This document shows, piece by piece, positions 9,989-18,806 of a stretch of 64,000 bases of DNA. The notes below the pieces were generated by a model. That model saw only the letters and a program-made list of their open reading frames with translations. It was not told the origin of the DNA and made no database searches. This DNA comes from Actinoplanes italicus (GTDB lineage Bacteria > Actinomycetota > Actinomycetes > Mycobacteriales > Micromonosporaceae), in assembly GCF_003001815.1 (NCBI RefSeq), contig NZ_PVMZ01000011.1, positions 1 to 64,000 of the forward strand. Direction: 5' to 3'. Position numbers and translations under genes: made by a program. Each line of letters starts with the position of its first letter. The first letter of the stretch is position 1.

Positions 9989-10495
9989 GTGTACGTGACC
10001 GACGACATCACGACACGTCCCTGGCGATCCGACGACCTCGACCTCTTGCGGGCCTCCGAGTCTCTCTTCGCTCCTCAGACGTACCCTCAGCGCTTCCTGG
10101 CTCGCAACCGGGGTCTGCGCCCTCTCCATCTGCGAGCCGTCGGCCGTCCCACCGGCACCGGGCGGCGGTGGACCGGGCAGGTCGCGACGGACGGGAACCG
10201 GATCCTCGCGCTGGCGGAATGCTCCTGGGATCCGGCCGACCCGGCATCACCCAGGTTGACGGTCAACGTCGCCCATGACTGGCAGGCCGGAGGACTCGGG
10301 CGCAGGACACTGCGCGCTCTGGTCAGCCGGTGCCTGCACATGGGGCTGACCACCTTCAACGTGGACTACGCGGCTTCCAACGTCGCGCTGGATTCGATGC
10401 TCCACTCGATCGGCTCCGAAACCGGTGAGCGGTACGCCCTCAGTGGCGTGACGCGCGCCGGGATCGGCCACCTGACCGTTCGCATGGCGACTTGA
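9989..10495 (+). CDS. GNAT-family acetyltransferase-like protein, 168 aa
   Basis: N-terminal TRPWRSDDLDLL is the typical start of RimJ/RimI-type GNATs. The middle strand LTVNVAHDWQAGGLGRRTLRALV carries the acetyl-CoA loop (QAGGLGRRTL, matching R/Q-x-x-G-x-G/A), and NVDYAASNVALDSMLHSIG matches the C-terminal strand. Start GTG 9989 lacks a strong ribosome site. It lies 59 bp after the kinase gene on the same strand and may be co-transcribed. Substrate unknown. Confidence 0.7.
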   Translation: MYVTDDITTRPWRSDDLDLLRASESLFAPQTYPQRFLARNRGLRPLHLRAVGRPTGTGRRWTGQVATDGNRILALAECSWDPADPASPRLTVNVAHDWQAGGLGRRTLRALVSRCLHMGLTTFNVDYAASNVALDSMLHSIGSETGERYALSGVTRAGIGHLTVRMAT

Positions 10496-10583
10496 AAGAA
10501 CGAACAATGCATTAGTTAATGGAGCCTTTTCAAAGCTGTGCGCTGCCGTCGAAGAATGACGCAGCCATCCTCAAGGGAGTCCG

Positions 10584-11090
10584 ATGAGCATTTCCATTCC
10601 CGGCGCCGAGACAATGACGCGGAGCACCTCCGGGGGAATTCATGTGCCCGCTGGCGAGGGCGTCACCAAATGGTTCTCCGGGGACGTCTACTCCGTTCGT
10701 CTGCAGGCCGCCCAGACCGGCGGTTCGGTGGGGATCGTCGAGGCCAGCGTGCCTCCCGGCGGCGGCCCGGTGCCGCACACCCACGCCGAGCAGGACGAGA
10801 CCTTCTACCTGCTCTCCGGCGAGCTGGAGTTCCTGGACGGGGAGCGGACCTTCACCGCGGTGACGGGCGACATCGTCCACATTCCCCGAATGGTGCGGCA
10901 CCGTTTCAAGAACGTCGGCCTGCACACCACCAGGCTACTTTTCATCTACACGCCGGGTGGCGCGGAAGGGTTGTTCGTGGAGGGAGGGGACGAGCCCCAG
11001 CCGGGCGTGCAGGTCGACACCTGGGGACCCGAGCGTTTCGACGAACGTATTCTGGGCCTGTTCCACAAGTACGGCGTGGAAGCCGTCTGA
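10584..11090 (+). CDS. Cupin-domain protein, 168 aa
   Basis: Single-domain cupin. Motif 1 reads PHTHAEQDETFYLLSGELEF (metal ligands His-x-His, Glu) and motif 2 GDIVHIPRMVRHRFKN (third His), so a divalent metal can be bound. Such proteins act as small dioxygenases, isomerases or storage-type cupins; the reaction is not predictable here. ATG 10584 follows AAGGGAG. A longer paralogue is at 28687-29220, also close to a lectin/CBM kinase and to a copy of the ~90-bp repeat. A strong hairpin follows. Confidence 0.85.
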   Translation: MSISIPGAETMTRSTSGGIHVPAGEGVTKWFSGDVYSVRLQAAQTGGSVGIVEASVPPGGGPVPHTHAEQDETFYLLSGELEFLDGERTFTAVTGDIVHIPRMVRHRFKNVGLHTTRLLFIYTPGGAEGLFVEGGDEPQPGVQVDTWGPERFDERILGLFHKYGVEAV

Positions 11091-11111
11091 CGTCCTGGCG
11101 GTAAGGACGAG

Positions 11112-11153
11112 GACCCGCCCGCACGCCGCTTCGACGCGGTGCGCGGGCGGGTC
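11112..11153 (+). terminator. Strong hairpin terminator after cupin
   Basis: GACCCGCCCGC (11112-11122) pairs perfectly with GCGGGCGGGTC (11143-11153); the stem continues imperfectly (GCCGC with GCGGT) to a short TTCGAC loop. Confidence 0.7.
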
Positions 11154-11185
11154 GCGTGGGGCGGCGCACCGAAGCCGTCACTCAG

Positions 11186-11276
11186 TGAACCCTTTTTCAA
11201 CGTGGCGAGAGCCGGCAACGCGGTGCAGGCAGGCGAACCGGGAGGTTCCGGCCAAATGCCAGGTCGAAAAGGTTCA
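11186..11276 (+). repeat. Dispersed ~90-bp element with inverted ends, copy A
   Basis: A 91-bp block beginning TGAACCCTTTTTC and ending GAAAAGGTTCA, so its ends are inverted repeats of about 11 bp. An inverted copy lies at 29391-29480 with about 85 percent identity by eye. The last three bases (TCA) are the stop codon of the YbaB-like gene read on the minus strand. Size, termini and dispersal fit a MITE-like or palindromic mobile element, or a conserved transcript end. No open frame fits inside. Confidence 0.7.
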
Positions 11277-11573
11277 GTAGAGGTTGACCTCGACCGGGCC
11301 CATCCGCTCCTCGGCAAGCCGGGTCGCGGCCGCCGCGGTCTCCCGGATGGCTTCGGCGATCGCGGTGGCCAGCCGGTGCGCATCCCGGTGATCGAAGACC
11401 GCCGGGTCCACCTCGACGCTCTGCACCTGGCCGAGGGCGGTCGCACTCACCACGACCGCGCCGTCGGCCGAGCGCCCGGTCACCCGGGTTCTGCGCAGCG
11501 ACAACTCAGCGTCGCGCATGCGCTGCTCGAACGCCTGCGCATCGGCCAGGAACTCCTGTAGCTCGGGCTGCAT
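11274..11573 (-). CDS. YbaB/EbfC-like protein, 99 aa
   Basis: Small YbaB/EbfC-type nucleoid-associated or type VII-associated protein. It starts MQPELQEFLADAQAFEQRM (helix), then a beta hairpin RTRVTGRSADGAVVVSATALGQVQSVEV, then a long helix DAHRLATAIAEAIRETAAAATRLAEE. Length is normal for the actinobacterial version encoded beside AAA/type VII genes. ATG 11571-11573 has a GAGAG ribosome site. It is 14 bp downstream of the truncated AAA gene and probably came from the same operon. Its stop TGA is formed by the terminal bases of repeat copy A. Confidence 0.75.
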   Translation of the reverse strand: MQPELQEFLADAQAFEQRMRDAELSLRRTRVTGRSADGAVVVSATALGQVQSVEVDPAVFDHRDAHRLATAIAEAIRETAAAATRLAEERMGPVEVNLY

Positions 11574-11587
11574 CGTCTGCCTCTCTC

Positions 11588-12072
11588 TCAGCTGACCGCC
11601 GTCGGGCCGCCGGTCAGCACGACCGGACCCTGCAGATCGGCCAGCGCCAGCGTGCGGGAGGCCGCCATGCGGCTCAGCGACGTCGCCAGCGTGTGCGCGG
11701 CGAACACCGTAGGTTCCTGCAGTCCGGCGACGAGCACGGCCACACCGTCGCGCACGTCGTCGGGGACCTCGTGACCTCGGCGCTCCAGATGGCGGATCAC
11801 GATCTCGCCGAGGGCGTCCGGAGCGTAGGCCGGCATGTCCCAGCGCCCGCCGAACACCTCGGCCAGGCCGGGGACAGCGCGCGCCAGCCCGGCCAGATCG
11901 GCGCTCTCCCCGGTGAGCACGATGACCGCGCCGTCGGCGCCGCGCATCCTGCTGACCAGCGCCTCCACCACCTCGGCCGTGCCCTCCCCCGCCGGCGCGT
12001 CGACCAGCAGGACACCACCCCCGGCGTCGGCCAGCGCCGCGTCGACCAGACTCTGCGCCTGGCCCGGCCACT
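11588..12072 (-). pseudogene. 5'-truncated AAA ATPase (EccA/CbbX-like), C-terminal part
   Basis: Reading leftward, good protein sequence begins at about WPGQAQSLVDAALADAGGG and continues through a Walker B-like GGVLLVDAP, VIVLTGE and a lid domain (YAPDALGEIVIRHLERRGHEV, then TVFAAHTLATSLSRM). This order matches the second half of CbbX/EccA-type AAA ATPases. The Walker A half is missing: upstream of about 12070 the minus frame turns into Arg/Pro-rich nonsense, and the plus strand becomes coding instead. The frame stays technically open to 12250, but no sensible start was found. I judge it a broken gene. Confidence 0.6.
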
Positions 12073-13449
12073 GCGGCGCGGGACCGGCTGGACCCGGAGA
12101 ACTCCCTGTCCCGCACACCGCTGGCCGGGGTCCACGGAGCGCTCGCGCGGGCCCGTGACCGCTATGTGCGGGAGTCCCGTTTCGGCGGCACCACCGAGCT
12201 GGACGAACACCTCGACCGGCTCGCCGAGGCGGCACGGAACCAGCCCGCACCGGCCGGCCGGGCGGGTCGCAGCGCTCGCGGCGCCAAACCGGGGACGCGT
12301 ACCGTCACGGCGGTCGCCCCACCACGACAGCAACCGGTACTGCCCGTCACCCCGCCCTCGCCACTGAGGACGCTGCCCCCGGCGGCGCTGACCGAGGACG
12401 CGCGAACCGCGTGGCGAGACGCGCCCGGCCACGACCGGATGCCCGGACCGGACCGGTTCACCGTCGAGCAGGTGCGGGCCGGACTCGGCGTCACCCTGCA
12501 CCAGGCCGTCGAACAGGCACTCGCGGCAGCCGGCACCGACGTCGACGACTCCACCCGCGCGGCGATTCGCGGCGCTCTGACCGCCACCCGGGTCCGGGCC
12601 GGCCTACCGTCGATGATCGAGGGCACCTTCCTTCTGCCGGCTGCCGGCGGTCAGGGCGGTCACATTGTCGTGGACGCCCGGCTGGTGACCGGGGCCACGC
12701 TCGTGGACGCGGACAGCACGAGCCGCGCACTCTCCTACCGGGCCGAGTTCCGGGTGATCGCCCGGTTCACGGGCACCGGCGGCGTCGGACTCGCCGGCGA
12801 CGACGCGGTGACCGTGTGGATGAACGATGCCGACGCCGAGAGGATCACCGGACGCGAACTGCCGGCCTCGGTGCGGGCCTCGGCCGCTGATCGGGCCGCG
12901 GCACAGGCGGCCCGGACTGCCGCGTCCGAGACCGGCGACCACCGGCTGCGCCAGGCCGAGGACGCCTGGCGGGCGGCCCGCGACCGGCATCGCAGCGAGG
13001 TCGGGCGGTTCCGTGGCGATCCGGTGGCCGGGCGGATCGTGTGGGAGACCGAGAAGGGTGACCGGGTCGTCGGCGACGGCGGGTACGCCCCCTCCGGGAC
13101 ACCGCTGCTCCCCGGCGGTGCCGACACCGTCGCGCGGGTCTTCGACGCGTACGAGCCGGTCGGCGGTGGCTCCTTCGAGGAGACCCACCCGGTGCTGGCC
13201 TCTCCGGCCGAACTACAGCTGGCGATCGACCACCTGTCCGGGGGCCGGGTGCTGTTGCGTACGGCCGCCCGCGAGCGGGACGTCTATGCGCCGGACGGTC
13301 CTCCGGTGGTGCCGCTCGGCTACCGCACCGACGGCCGATGGGTGTGGTCGGAGGCCACCGCGTACTACCTCGCCACCTACGGCCTGAACCCGGACCCGTC
13401 CTTGCTCGCCCACATCCGGGCCCGCGGAAGCGTACGGGTCGGTGACTGA
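12073..13449 (+). pseudogene. 5'-truncated large protein of unknown family (about 458 codons left)
   Basis: Protein-like sequence starts abruptly at about 12076 (RDRLDPENSLSRTPLAGVHG, ARDRYVRESRFGGTTELDEH) with no start codon until GTG 12166, which would give 427 aa. After a Pro-rich linker come about 250 residues with VEGTFLL-like beta segments and a charged helix (ADRAAAQAARTAASETGDHRL). It ends with GYRTDGRWVWSEATAYYLATYGL and SLLAHIRARG, an ending I associate with large actinobacterial secreted or toxin-like proteins, without firm family. It sits head to head with the truncated AAA gene. Whether the GTG form is expressed is unknown. Confidence 0.55.
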
Positions 13450-13542
13450 ACTCCCACGGTCCCCCTTCGTTGAGTCAGAGGGCCGGAGTGCGTGTCCGGA
13501 CGCATCCACGGGTGACCCCTGCGGTGCTCGCCGACCGGCGGG

Positions 13543-13998
13543 CTACACCACTTGCGTGGACCGGGCGGCGATGACGCCGGCCAGGACGCTGTGCAGGTGT
13601 TCCAGCTCTCCCGCGGGCATTCCCAGGTCGTCCAGCACGGCCGGCAGGACGGACCGGGCCCGCGTACGCAGCGCGTCCCCCTGCGCGGTGAGGACGACAA
13701 TCACGCTGCGTGAATCGGCCTTGTCACGTCGGCGGCGCACCTGTCCCGCCGACTCGAGTCGCGTGAGCAGCGGTGACAGGGTTCCCGAGTCGAGTTGCAG
13801 AAGATCCCTGAGCCGGCGTACGGGCAACGGCCCGTGCTGCCACAGCGCGACCATGACCAGGTACTGCGGATGGGTCAGGTTCAGCTCAGCCAGCAGCGGC
13901 CGGTAGATCGCCACGATGTGACGCGCCGCCCGGGACAATGCGAACGACACCTGCCGTTCCAGGGTCAGAGCGTCATCGGGGGGTGCCGAAGGACTCAT
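13543..13998 (-). CDS. MarR-family regulator, 151 aa
   Basis: Winged-helix MarR repressor type. ALSRAARHIVAIYRPLLAELNLTHPQ forms the dimerisation helices; LPVRRLRDLLQLDSGTLSPLLTRLESAGQV is the recognition helix region and RRRRDKADSRSVIVVLTAQG the wing. This resembles the OhrR branch in layout, though no obvious redox Cys is present. ATG 13996-13998 overlaps the stop of the upstream DUF2625 gene by 4 nt (ATGA), so the two are translationally coupled. Confidence 0.88.
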   Translation of the reverse strand: MSPSAPPDDALTLERQVSFALSRAARHIVAIYRPLLAELNLTHPQYLVMVALWQHGPLPVRRLRDLLQLDSGTLSPLLTRLESAGQVRRRRDKADSRSVIVVLTAQGDALRTRARSVLPAVLDDLGMPAGELEHLHSVLAGVIAARSTQVV

Positions 13999-14765
13999 TC
14001 GTCTCGTCCGATCGTGTTCTCCACGGCGCTCACCAGGGCGATCGGATAGCGGCCCAGAGCGCCGTCGAGCCGCCGCCCTCTTCGTTCGGCGGCTTCGAGT
14101 TGACGGTGGAGGATCTCGGCCATCGGGACGACGGTCCGGGACATGCGGCACCCGGCATCGGCTGCCTCCTCACTCCACAGTGACGGTGAGACGGCGATCC
14201 CCTGGTCGGCGCGGAGTGCCGACACATCGGTGCGCCAGTCCGGCCAGAGCAGGCCGTCGTAGAAGTGCGGGAGATCGCCGGACACGCACCAGGTCAGCCA
14301 CTCACCGTGCGACATCTCCATCCTCGTCCAGTGCAACGAGGTCGGATCGAAATAGATCATCTCGCCCGGTACGCCGGGTCGGGTCCCGCCCGGCCGCAGT
14401 CCGTTCAGCGCGAACACACCACCCAGGACGTCGTGCGCCACGACCAGCCCCCGCGTCGGCGCCCACGTGCGGTCCAGAAGGGTGGGGAAGGCGTTGATCT
14501 GCCCGATGCCGGGAAGGCCGACCTCGGGGCACGGGGAGCCGCCGAAGATGCGCAGCCAGCCGTCGTAGAGCAGAATGCCCCCGCTGTTGAGCGCGATGGC
14601 GCCGAGCGGTGACGCGACGGCGACGTCGAGCTGGAGCAGGCTGGCCCGTGCCTGGTCCCGGAGCACGGGGAGGAACCGGGGCGCTGCGAAGCTCCGGAGC
14701 AGGACATCCGTCAGGGCAGGCCACGTCGCCCCGTCGTCCTCCGTCGGAACCGGGTCGATGGTCAT
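13995..14765 (-). CDS. DUF2625 family protein, 256 aa
   Basis: Recognised from DUF2625 landmarks: RSFAAPRFLPVLRDQARASLLQLDV, SPLGAIALNSGGILLYDGWLRIFGG, LPGIGQINAFP, VVAHDVLGGVFALNG and WLTWCVSGDLPHFYDGLLWPDW. No signal peptide or membrane segment, so probably cytoplasmic. The family has no established biochemical function. It overlaps MarR by 4 nt, which suggests the pair is one regulatory unit. Start ATG 14763-14765. Confidence 0.82.
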   Translation of the reverse strand: MTIDPVPTEDDGATWPALTDVLLRSFAAPRFLPVLRDQARASLLQLDVAVASPLGAIALNSGGILLYDGWLRIFGGSPCPEVGLPGIGQINAFPTLLDRTWAPTRGLVVAHDVLGGVFALNGLRPGGTRPGVPGEMIYFDPTSLHWTRMEMSHGEWLTWCVSGDLPHFYDGLLWPDWRTDVSALRADQGIAVSPSLWSEEAADAGCRMSRTVVPMAEILHRQLEAAERRGRRLDGALGRYPIALVSAVENTIGRDE

Positions 14766-14824
14766 CGGGTCGCACCTCTGTGCGGGTGCGGTGGCGTCAC
14801 GCCACGCTGCCGGTCGCCGCTGTC

Positions 14825-14849
14825 CCGCCGGCCGGCATGTGCCCGGCGG
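14825..14849 (-). terminator. Hairpin after full-length AfsR-like gene
   Basis: CCGCCGG (14825-14831) pairs with CCGGCGG (14843-14849), with a possible inner GCCGGC/GCCCGGC extension. It lies about 50 bp beyond the stop of the gene at 14901-17810. Confidence 0.45.
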
Positions 14850-14900
14850 CCGCCGCTCGCGTGTCTCATACCCGACACGACGAAGCCTCGGGCGGCAGGT

Positions 14901-17810
14901 TCAGAGCGCGCCCGCTCCTCGTACGCCATCCGGTGCTCTCCACCGCGACAGGCGCTCCTGCACCTGTCTCATCAGCGGCAGGTTCTGCTGGCTCGCCAGC
15001 AGATCACGAGCCCTCTGCCAGACCGCACGCGCCCCGGCCGCGTCGCCCAGGGCCAGCGCGGTGTCGCCCTCGTGCAGGAGGGTGTCGACCAGGCCCACCC
15101 GGTAGTTGATCTGCTCGAAAGCCGCGGCCGCGATTCGCCAGTCGGTCAGGGCCGCGGACAGGTCGCCGGCGGCATGCAGGCACTCGGCCCGCGTGTAGGA
15201 GAAATGAGCCCGCAGTTCGAGGTCACCGAGGGAGTCGACGATCGGCTCGGCCCGCTCAAGCACCTCCATGCAGAGATCGGGCCGGCCGAGACCCGTGCGT
15301 GCCGAGCCGATCCAGCAGTGACACATGACCTGGCGGTTCTGCTCCCCCAGCGACTCGAAGATGGGCAGGGCACGCTCGAGATAGGCGATGGATTCGAGAT
15401 AGTTCTGCCGGCCGTAGCTCGCCTGTCCCAGGAGGTGATAGACCATGGCCTCCTGCAACCGGTCGCCGAGCAGAACGAATAGGTCGAGCGACTGTTGGAG
15501 CAACGACGTCGCCGACTCATGATCGCCCAGGTTGTGCTCGACACCGGCCAGGGCACGCGTCAGGAAGGCACGGCCCGGGTCGTCCCCGGCCACGACGGCC
15601 GCCTGCAGGCAGGCACGGCACACCGCTGCCCAGTCGTGCCACCAGCCTTCACGGAGAACGTAACGTTGCAGGCTGGCCGCGAGCCGCCAGGCCGAGGTCG
15701 CATGGCCGTACTCGATCTCGCGCTGGATGACGGCCTTGATGACCTGCCGTTCCGCGGCGAACCAGGCGATGGCCCCTTTGTCGTCGTCCACCCGGGTGGT
15801 GACCACCGCCTCCCGTGGCTCCGGCGGGTCCAGCACGATCGCGGGCCGCAGATACAGATCCGCGTGGTAGGCGGTTTGCCGGTAGTGGGAGACGAGCCGG
15901 TCGAAGGCGCGGTCCCTGGTGCGGTCGTCCTCGTGCAGCCGGACCAGCTCCTGCGCGTAGGCCCGGATCAGGTCATGTGCGGTGTACCGGCCGACCGTGT
16001 GCTCGCGCAGGAGGCCGGTCTGCACCAGTTCCCCGGCGAGGAGCCGCGCCTCGGCCAGGGGGACACCGGCCAGACTGGCCATCGCCGGGACGGTGACATC
16101 CGGACCGGGATGCAGCGACAGCAACCGGAACGCACGTGCGGCGCCGGCACCGAGCTTGCGGTACGACCAGGAGAAGATCGCGCGGATGTCGCTGCTCATG
16201 TCGTCCCCGCAGAACCCGTCCAGACTGCCCTGCGCGTCCCTCAGCTCCCGGGCGATCTCGATCAGAGGATGGTCGGCGTGGATCAGGGCCCGGGCTGCGA
16301 CCATGGCCAGCGCCAGCGGGAGCCGGCCACAACGCTCGACGATCTCGTCCACCGCTTCCGGGCCGGCCGACGTGCGGTCCTCCCCCAGGCGCGAACTCAG
16401 GAAGCGTCGCGCGTCACCGGGCGACAGCACGTCGAGACTCATGAGGTGAGCGCCGTGCGCGGCGGCCAGCCCGGTCAGACGTTTGCGGCTGCTGACGAGG
16501 ACCAGACAGCCCGGGGCGCCCGGCAGGAGGGGCCGGACCTGCTCGACGCTGTGCGCGTTGTCGAGCACCACCAGGATCCTGCGGCCGGCCAGGACACTGC
16601 GGTACAGGCCCGACCGGGCGTGATCACTGGTGGGGATGTCGGCGTCCGGGACACCCAGCGCGTTCAGGAAACCCTGAAGGGCCACCGCGGGGTGCAACTC
16701 GGACTGCGCGGGATCGAAACCCTGAAGGTCGACGTACAGTTGCCCGTCCGGGTAGACGTCGGCCAGCTGGTGGGCCAGATGGATGGCCAGGCTGGTCTTC
16801 CCGATGCCGGCGATGCCGTCGATGGCGAGCACCGGCGTGGACACCTGAGCCATGACGTGACCGTTGATGAGGCTGAGGGCACGGCGCTGGGCCTCATCCC
16901 GGCCGGTGAAGTAGGGGAGGTCGGCCGGCAGCTGAGCCGGAAGCACCGTTGCGGCCCCCGGGCCCCGGTTGCCCGGCGCGGGGCCCCGGTCCGCGGACCC
17001 CGTCGTGCCGGGCCGCGCCGGAGCAGCGGCCGGCTGCCGCAGGACCGCCTGGTACGCGCCGCGGAGCTCCTCGCCGGGGTCTACGCCCAGCTCGTCGGCG
17101 AGCCGGCGGCGGACGCTGTGATGAAGCGTGATCGCCTCGGCCTGCTGGCCGTCGGCGGACAACGCCGTCAGGAGCTGGGCCTGCAGTGCCTCGTCCAGCG
17201 GGCGGTTCTCGGCCACCCGCCGCAGAACGGGGAGCACCGATCGGACACGGTCCAGGCGCAACGCCAGGGAGGTCGCCTCCCGGGCCAGATCGGCACACTC
17301 ATGATCCACGACGTCGAACGCCAGGTGGTTTCCGGCCATCAGCTCCGCCGCCCCGCCGCAAGGACCGCGCCAAAGCTGGAGGGCCGCCTCGAAGGCCGAC
17401 ATCGCCTCCGGGAGCCGCCCGGCCGCCTCGTCGGAACGCCCCTGCCCGGCCAGCGCCCGCAGACGCAGCAGATCGAGGCTGCCGGAGTCGACCCGCATCC
17501 GGTACCCGGCCGCGTCGCCGATCAGCCACCGTCCGCCCGACCGGGCGGGAAGTCCGGGCTCGAGCAGACGCCGCAACGCGCCGACGTAGCGGTGCACGAC
17601 ATTCATCGCGCTCTTCGGAGGTCGCCCGCCCCACAGCACCTCGACGATGTCGCCGACCGAGACCGGCTGACCGGCACGTGCAAGCAACAGTGCCAGGATC
17701 AGGCGCTGCTGCCGGGCACCCAGCTCCAGTTCGGTGCCCTGCCGCCACACTCGCACCGGCCCCAGTACGTCGAAACAGAACGACGTTTCGTCGTCGCTGG
17801 TCAAAATCAC
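14901..17810 (-). CDS. AfsR/SARP-family regulator with NB-ARC and TPR domains, 969 aa
   Basis: Complete AfsR-type architecture: OmpR-like winged helix (about 10-105), activation domain (about 112-255, ending LADELGVDPGEEL), NB-ARC ATPase (about 300-580; P-loop IDGIAGIGKTS, LVVLDNAHS, VLVSSRKRLTG) and a C-terminal TPR array (about 650-950; SATSLLQQSLDLFVLLGD, SIAYLERALPIFESLGE). AfsR activates secondary metabolism after phosphorylation by Ser/Thr kinases. Two such kinases lie in this window, but any link is inference. Paralogous to the TPR-less gene at 3490-5421. Start ATG 17808-17810. Confidence 0.92.
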   Translation of the reverse strand: MILTSDDETSFCFDVLGPVRVWRQGTELELGARQQRLILALLLARAGQPVSVGDIVEVLWGGRPPKSAMNVVHRYVGALRRLLEPGLPARSGGRWLIGDAAGYRMRVDSGSLDLLRLRALAGQGRSDEAAGRLPEAMSAFEAALQLWRGPCGGAAELMAGNHLAFDVVDHECADLAREATSLALRLDRVRSVLPVLRRVAENRPLDEALQAQLLTALSADGQQAEAITLHHSVRRRLADELGVDPGEELRGAYQAVLRQPAAAPARPGTTGSADRGPAPGNRGPGAATVLPAQLPADLPYFTGRDEAQRRALSLINGHVMAQVSTPVLAIDGIAGIGKTSLAIHLAHQLADVYPDGQLYVDLQGFDPAQSELHPAVALQGFLNALGVPDADIPTSDHARSGLYRSVLAGRRILVVLDNAHSVEQVRPLLPGAPGCLVLVSSRKRLTGLAAAHGAHLMSLDVLSPGDARRFLSSRLGEDRTSAGPEAVDEIVERCGRLPLALAMVAARALIHADHPLIEIARELRDAQGSLDGFCGDDMSSDIRAIFSWSYRKLGAGAARAFRLLSLHPGPDVTVPAMASLAGVPLAEARLLAGELVQTGLLREHTVGRYTAHDLIRAYAQELVRLHEDDRTRDRAFDRLVSHYRQTAYHADLYLRPAIVLDPPEPREAVVTTRVDDDKGAIAWFAAERQVIKAVIQREIEYGHATSAWRLAASLQRYVLREGWWHDWAAVCRACLQAAVVAGDDPGRAFLTRALAGVEHNLGDHESATSLLQQSLDLFVLLGDRLQEAMVYHLLGQASYGRQNYLESIAYLERALPIFESLGEQNRQVMCHCWIGSARTGLGRPDLCMEVLERAEPIVDSLGDLELRAHFSYTRAECLHAAGDLSAALTDWRIAAAAFEQINYRVGLVDTLLHEGDTALALGDAAGARAVWQRARDLLASQQNLPLMRQVQERLSRWRAPDGVRGAGAL

Positions 17811-18052
17811 GGGATCATCCCCCCACGGGCACCGGCGGACGGCGTCGATCCGAGAAAGCGGGTGAAGTATTGAGTGATGCTTCTCGCGACACCGGGATGC
17901 GCCGTGTCCGAATGGTGATTCATAGCGATCGGAAAACTACGGGAAGTGTCTGTCGTCGAATGGCGATCGAGCTTAGAACGCCCTCATTGTCGACCCTCTC
18001 GTGGGGGAAGGGCCGACCGTTGGCCGAAACGATGCCGCGACAGGGAACGGTA
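17811..18052. promoter_or_regulatory. Upstream region of the AfsR-like gene
   Basis: This 242-bp spacer holds two similar blocks, GTCCGAATGGTGATT (17906-17920) and GTCGAATGGCGATC (17955-17968), about 49 bp apart in direct orientation. They could be regulator half-sites. No gene was found. Confidence 0.35.
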
Positions 18053-18084
18053 GCGGGCCGGGCATCCACTCGCACCCGGCCCGC
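18053..18084 (-). terminator. Hairpin after DUF1345 gene
   Basis: GCGGGCCGGG (18053-18062) pairs perfectly with CCCGGCCCGC (18075-18084), 12-nt loop, 6 bp beyond the stop of the minus-strand gene. Confidence 0.7.
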
Positions 18085-18090
18085 CGATGT

Positions 18091-18699
18091 TCAGCCGGAG
18101 ATCACGCTGACCGCGATACCGATGGTCACGGTGTTGTAGACGAAGGACAGGATCGAGTGCGAGAGGATCTGCAGGCGAATCTTCGAGGTCTGGCTCTCCA
18201 CGTCGGACACTGAGAACGTCGTACCCAGGGTGAACGAGAAGTAGGTGAAGTCGACGAACGTCGGCTCGTCGGTGTTCGGGAAGGTCAGCACGGGCTCGGA
18301 CGGGTTGGCGAAGTAGGTCTGGGAATACCGCTCGGCGTACCCGAAGTGCAGGATGCCCCACGCGAACATGACGGCCGGAATGCCGACGACCGAGGCAAGC
18401 CCCTTCTCGGCGTCCTCACTCAGGACGATGGACAGGCCGGCGATGATGCCGACAAGGCTCGTGAAGATGGTGAAGATCAGTCCGGCACGCCCGCCGAGGC
18501 CGTTGCTGATCCCCGCCGGGTGCCCGTGGCGCCCGCTGCGTCGCAGACGGGCGATCCGGATCGCCAGGTAGACGATCGCCAGCAGGTCCCAGACGAAGAT
18601 GATGTTGCTGGTGTCATTGGCGACCACCACCAGCACACCGATGATGATGAGGGCCGCTTCGATGGTGCGGGACGCGATCAGCGCCGCCTTGCCTGCCAT
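18091..18699 (-). CDS. DUF1345 integral membrane protein, 202 aa
   Basis: Predicted inner-membrane protein with about five hydrophobic segments: AALIIIGVLVVVAND, FVWDLLAIVYLAIRIARL, GLIFTIFTSLVGIIAGLSIVL, VVGIPAVMFAWGILHFGYAE and a C-terminal pair ending FVYNTVTIGIAVSVI. The signature DFTYFSFTLGTTFSVSDVES, preceded by FPNTDEP, identifies DUF1345. Function unknown; some annotations suggest a channel-like protein. ATG 18697-18699 follows TAAGGAAC on the minus strand. Confidence 0.87.
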   Translation of the reverse strand: MAGKAALIASRTIEAALIIIGVLVVVANDTSNIIFVWDLLAIVYLAIRIARLRRSGRHGHPAGISNGLGGRAGLIFTIFTSLVGIIAGLSIVLSEDAEKGLASVVGIPAVMFAWGILHFGYAERYSQTYFANPSEPVLTFPNTDEPTFVDFTYFSFTLGTTFSVSDVESQTSKIRLQILSHSILSFVYNTVTIGIAVSVISG

Positions 18700-18806
18700 G
18701 GATGTTCCTTAAGAATCGACGGGATGGCTTCCAGCTACGACGGCTGCGAGGACGCACAGTTCATCGTCGGGCGCCGCGGATTCGAGCCCGCGAAGCACGT
18801 CGCGCC

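Noticed and set aside
12073..12250. N-terminal part of the AAA protein (minus frame up to 12250)
   Set aside because: Minus-frame residues upstream of about 12070 are Arg/Pro-rich and lack Walker A, while the plus strand is clearly coding there.
15495..17873. 792-codon open frame antisense to the AfsR-like gene
   Set aside because: It is a GC-bias shadow of the minus-strand gene: no domain text and no sensible start, whereas the other strand shows complete AfsR domains.
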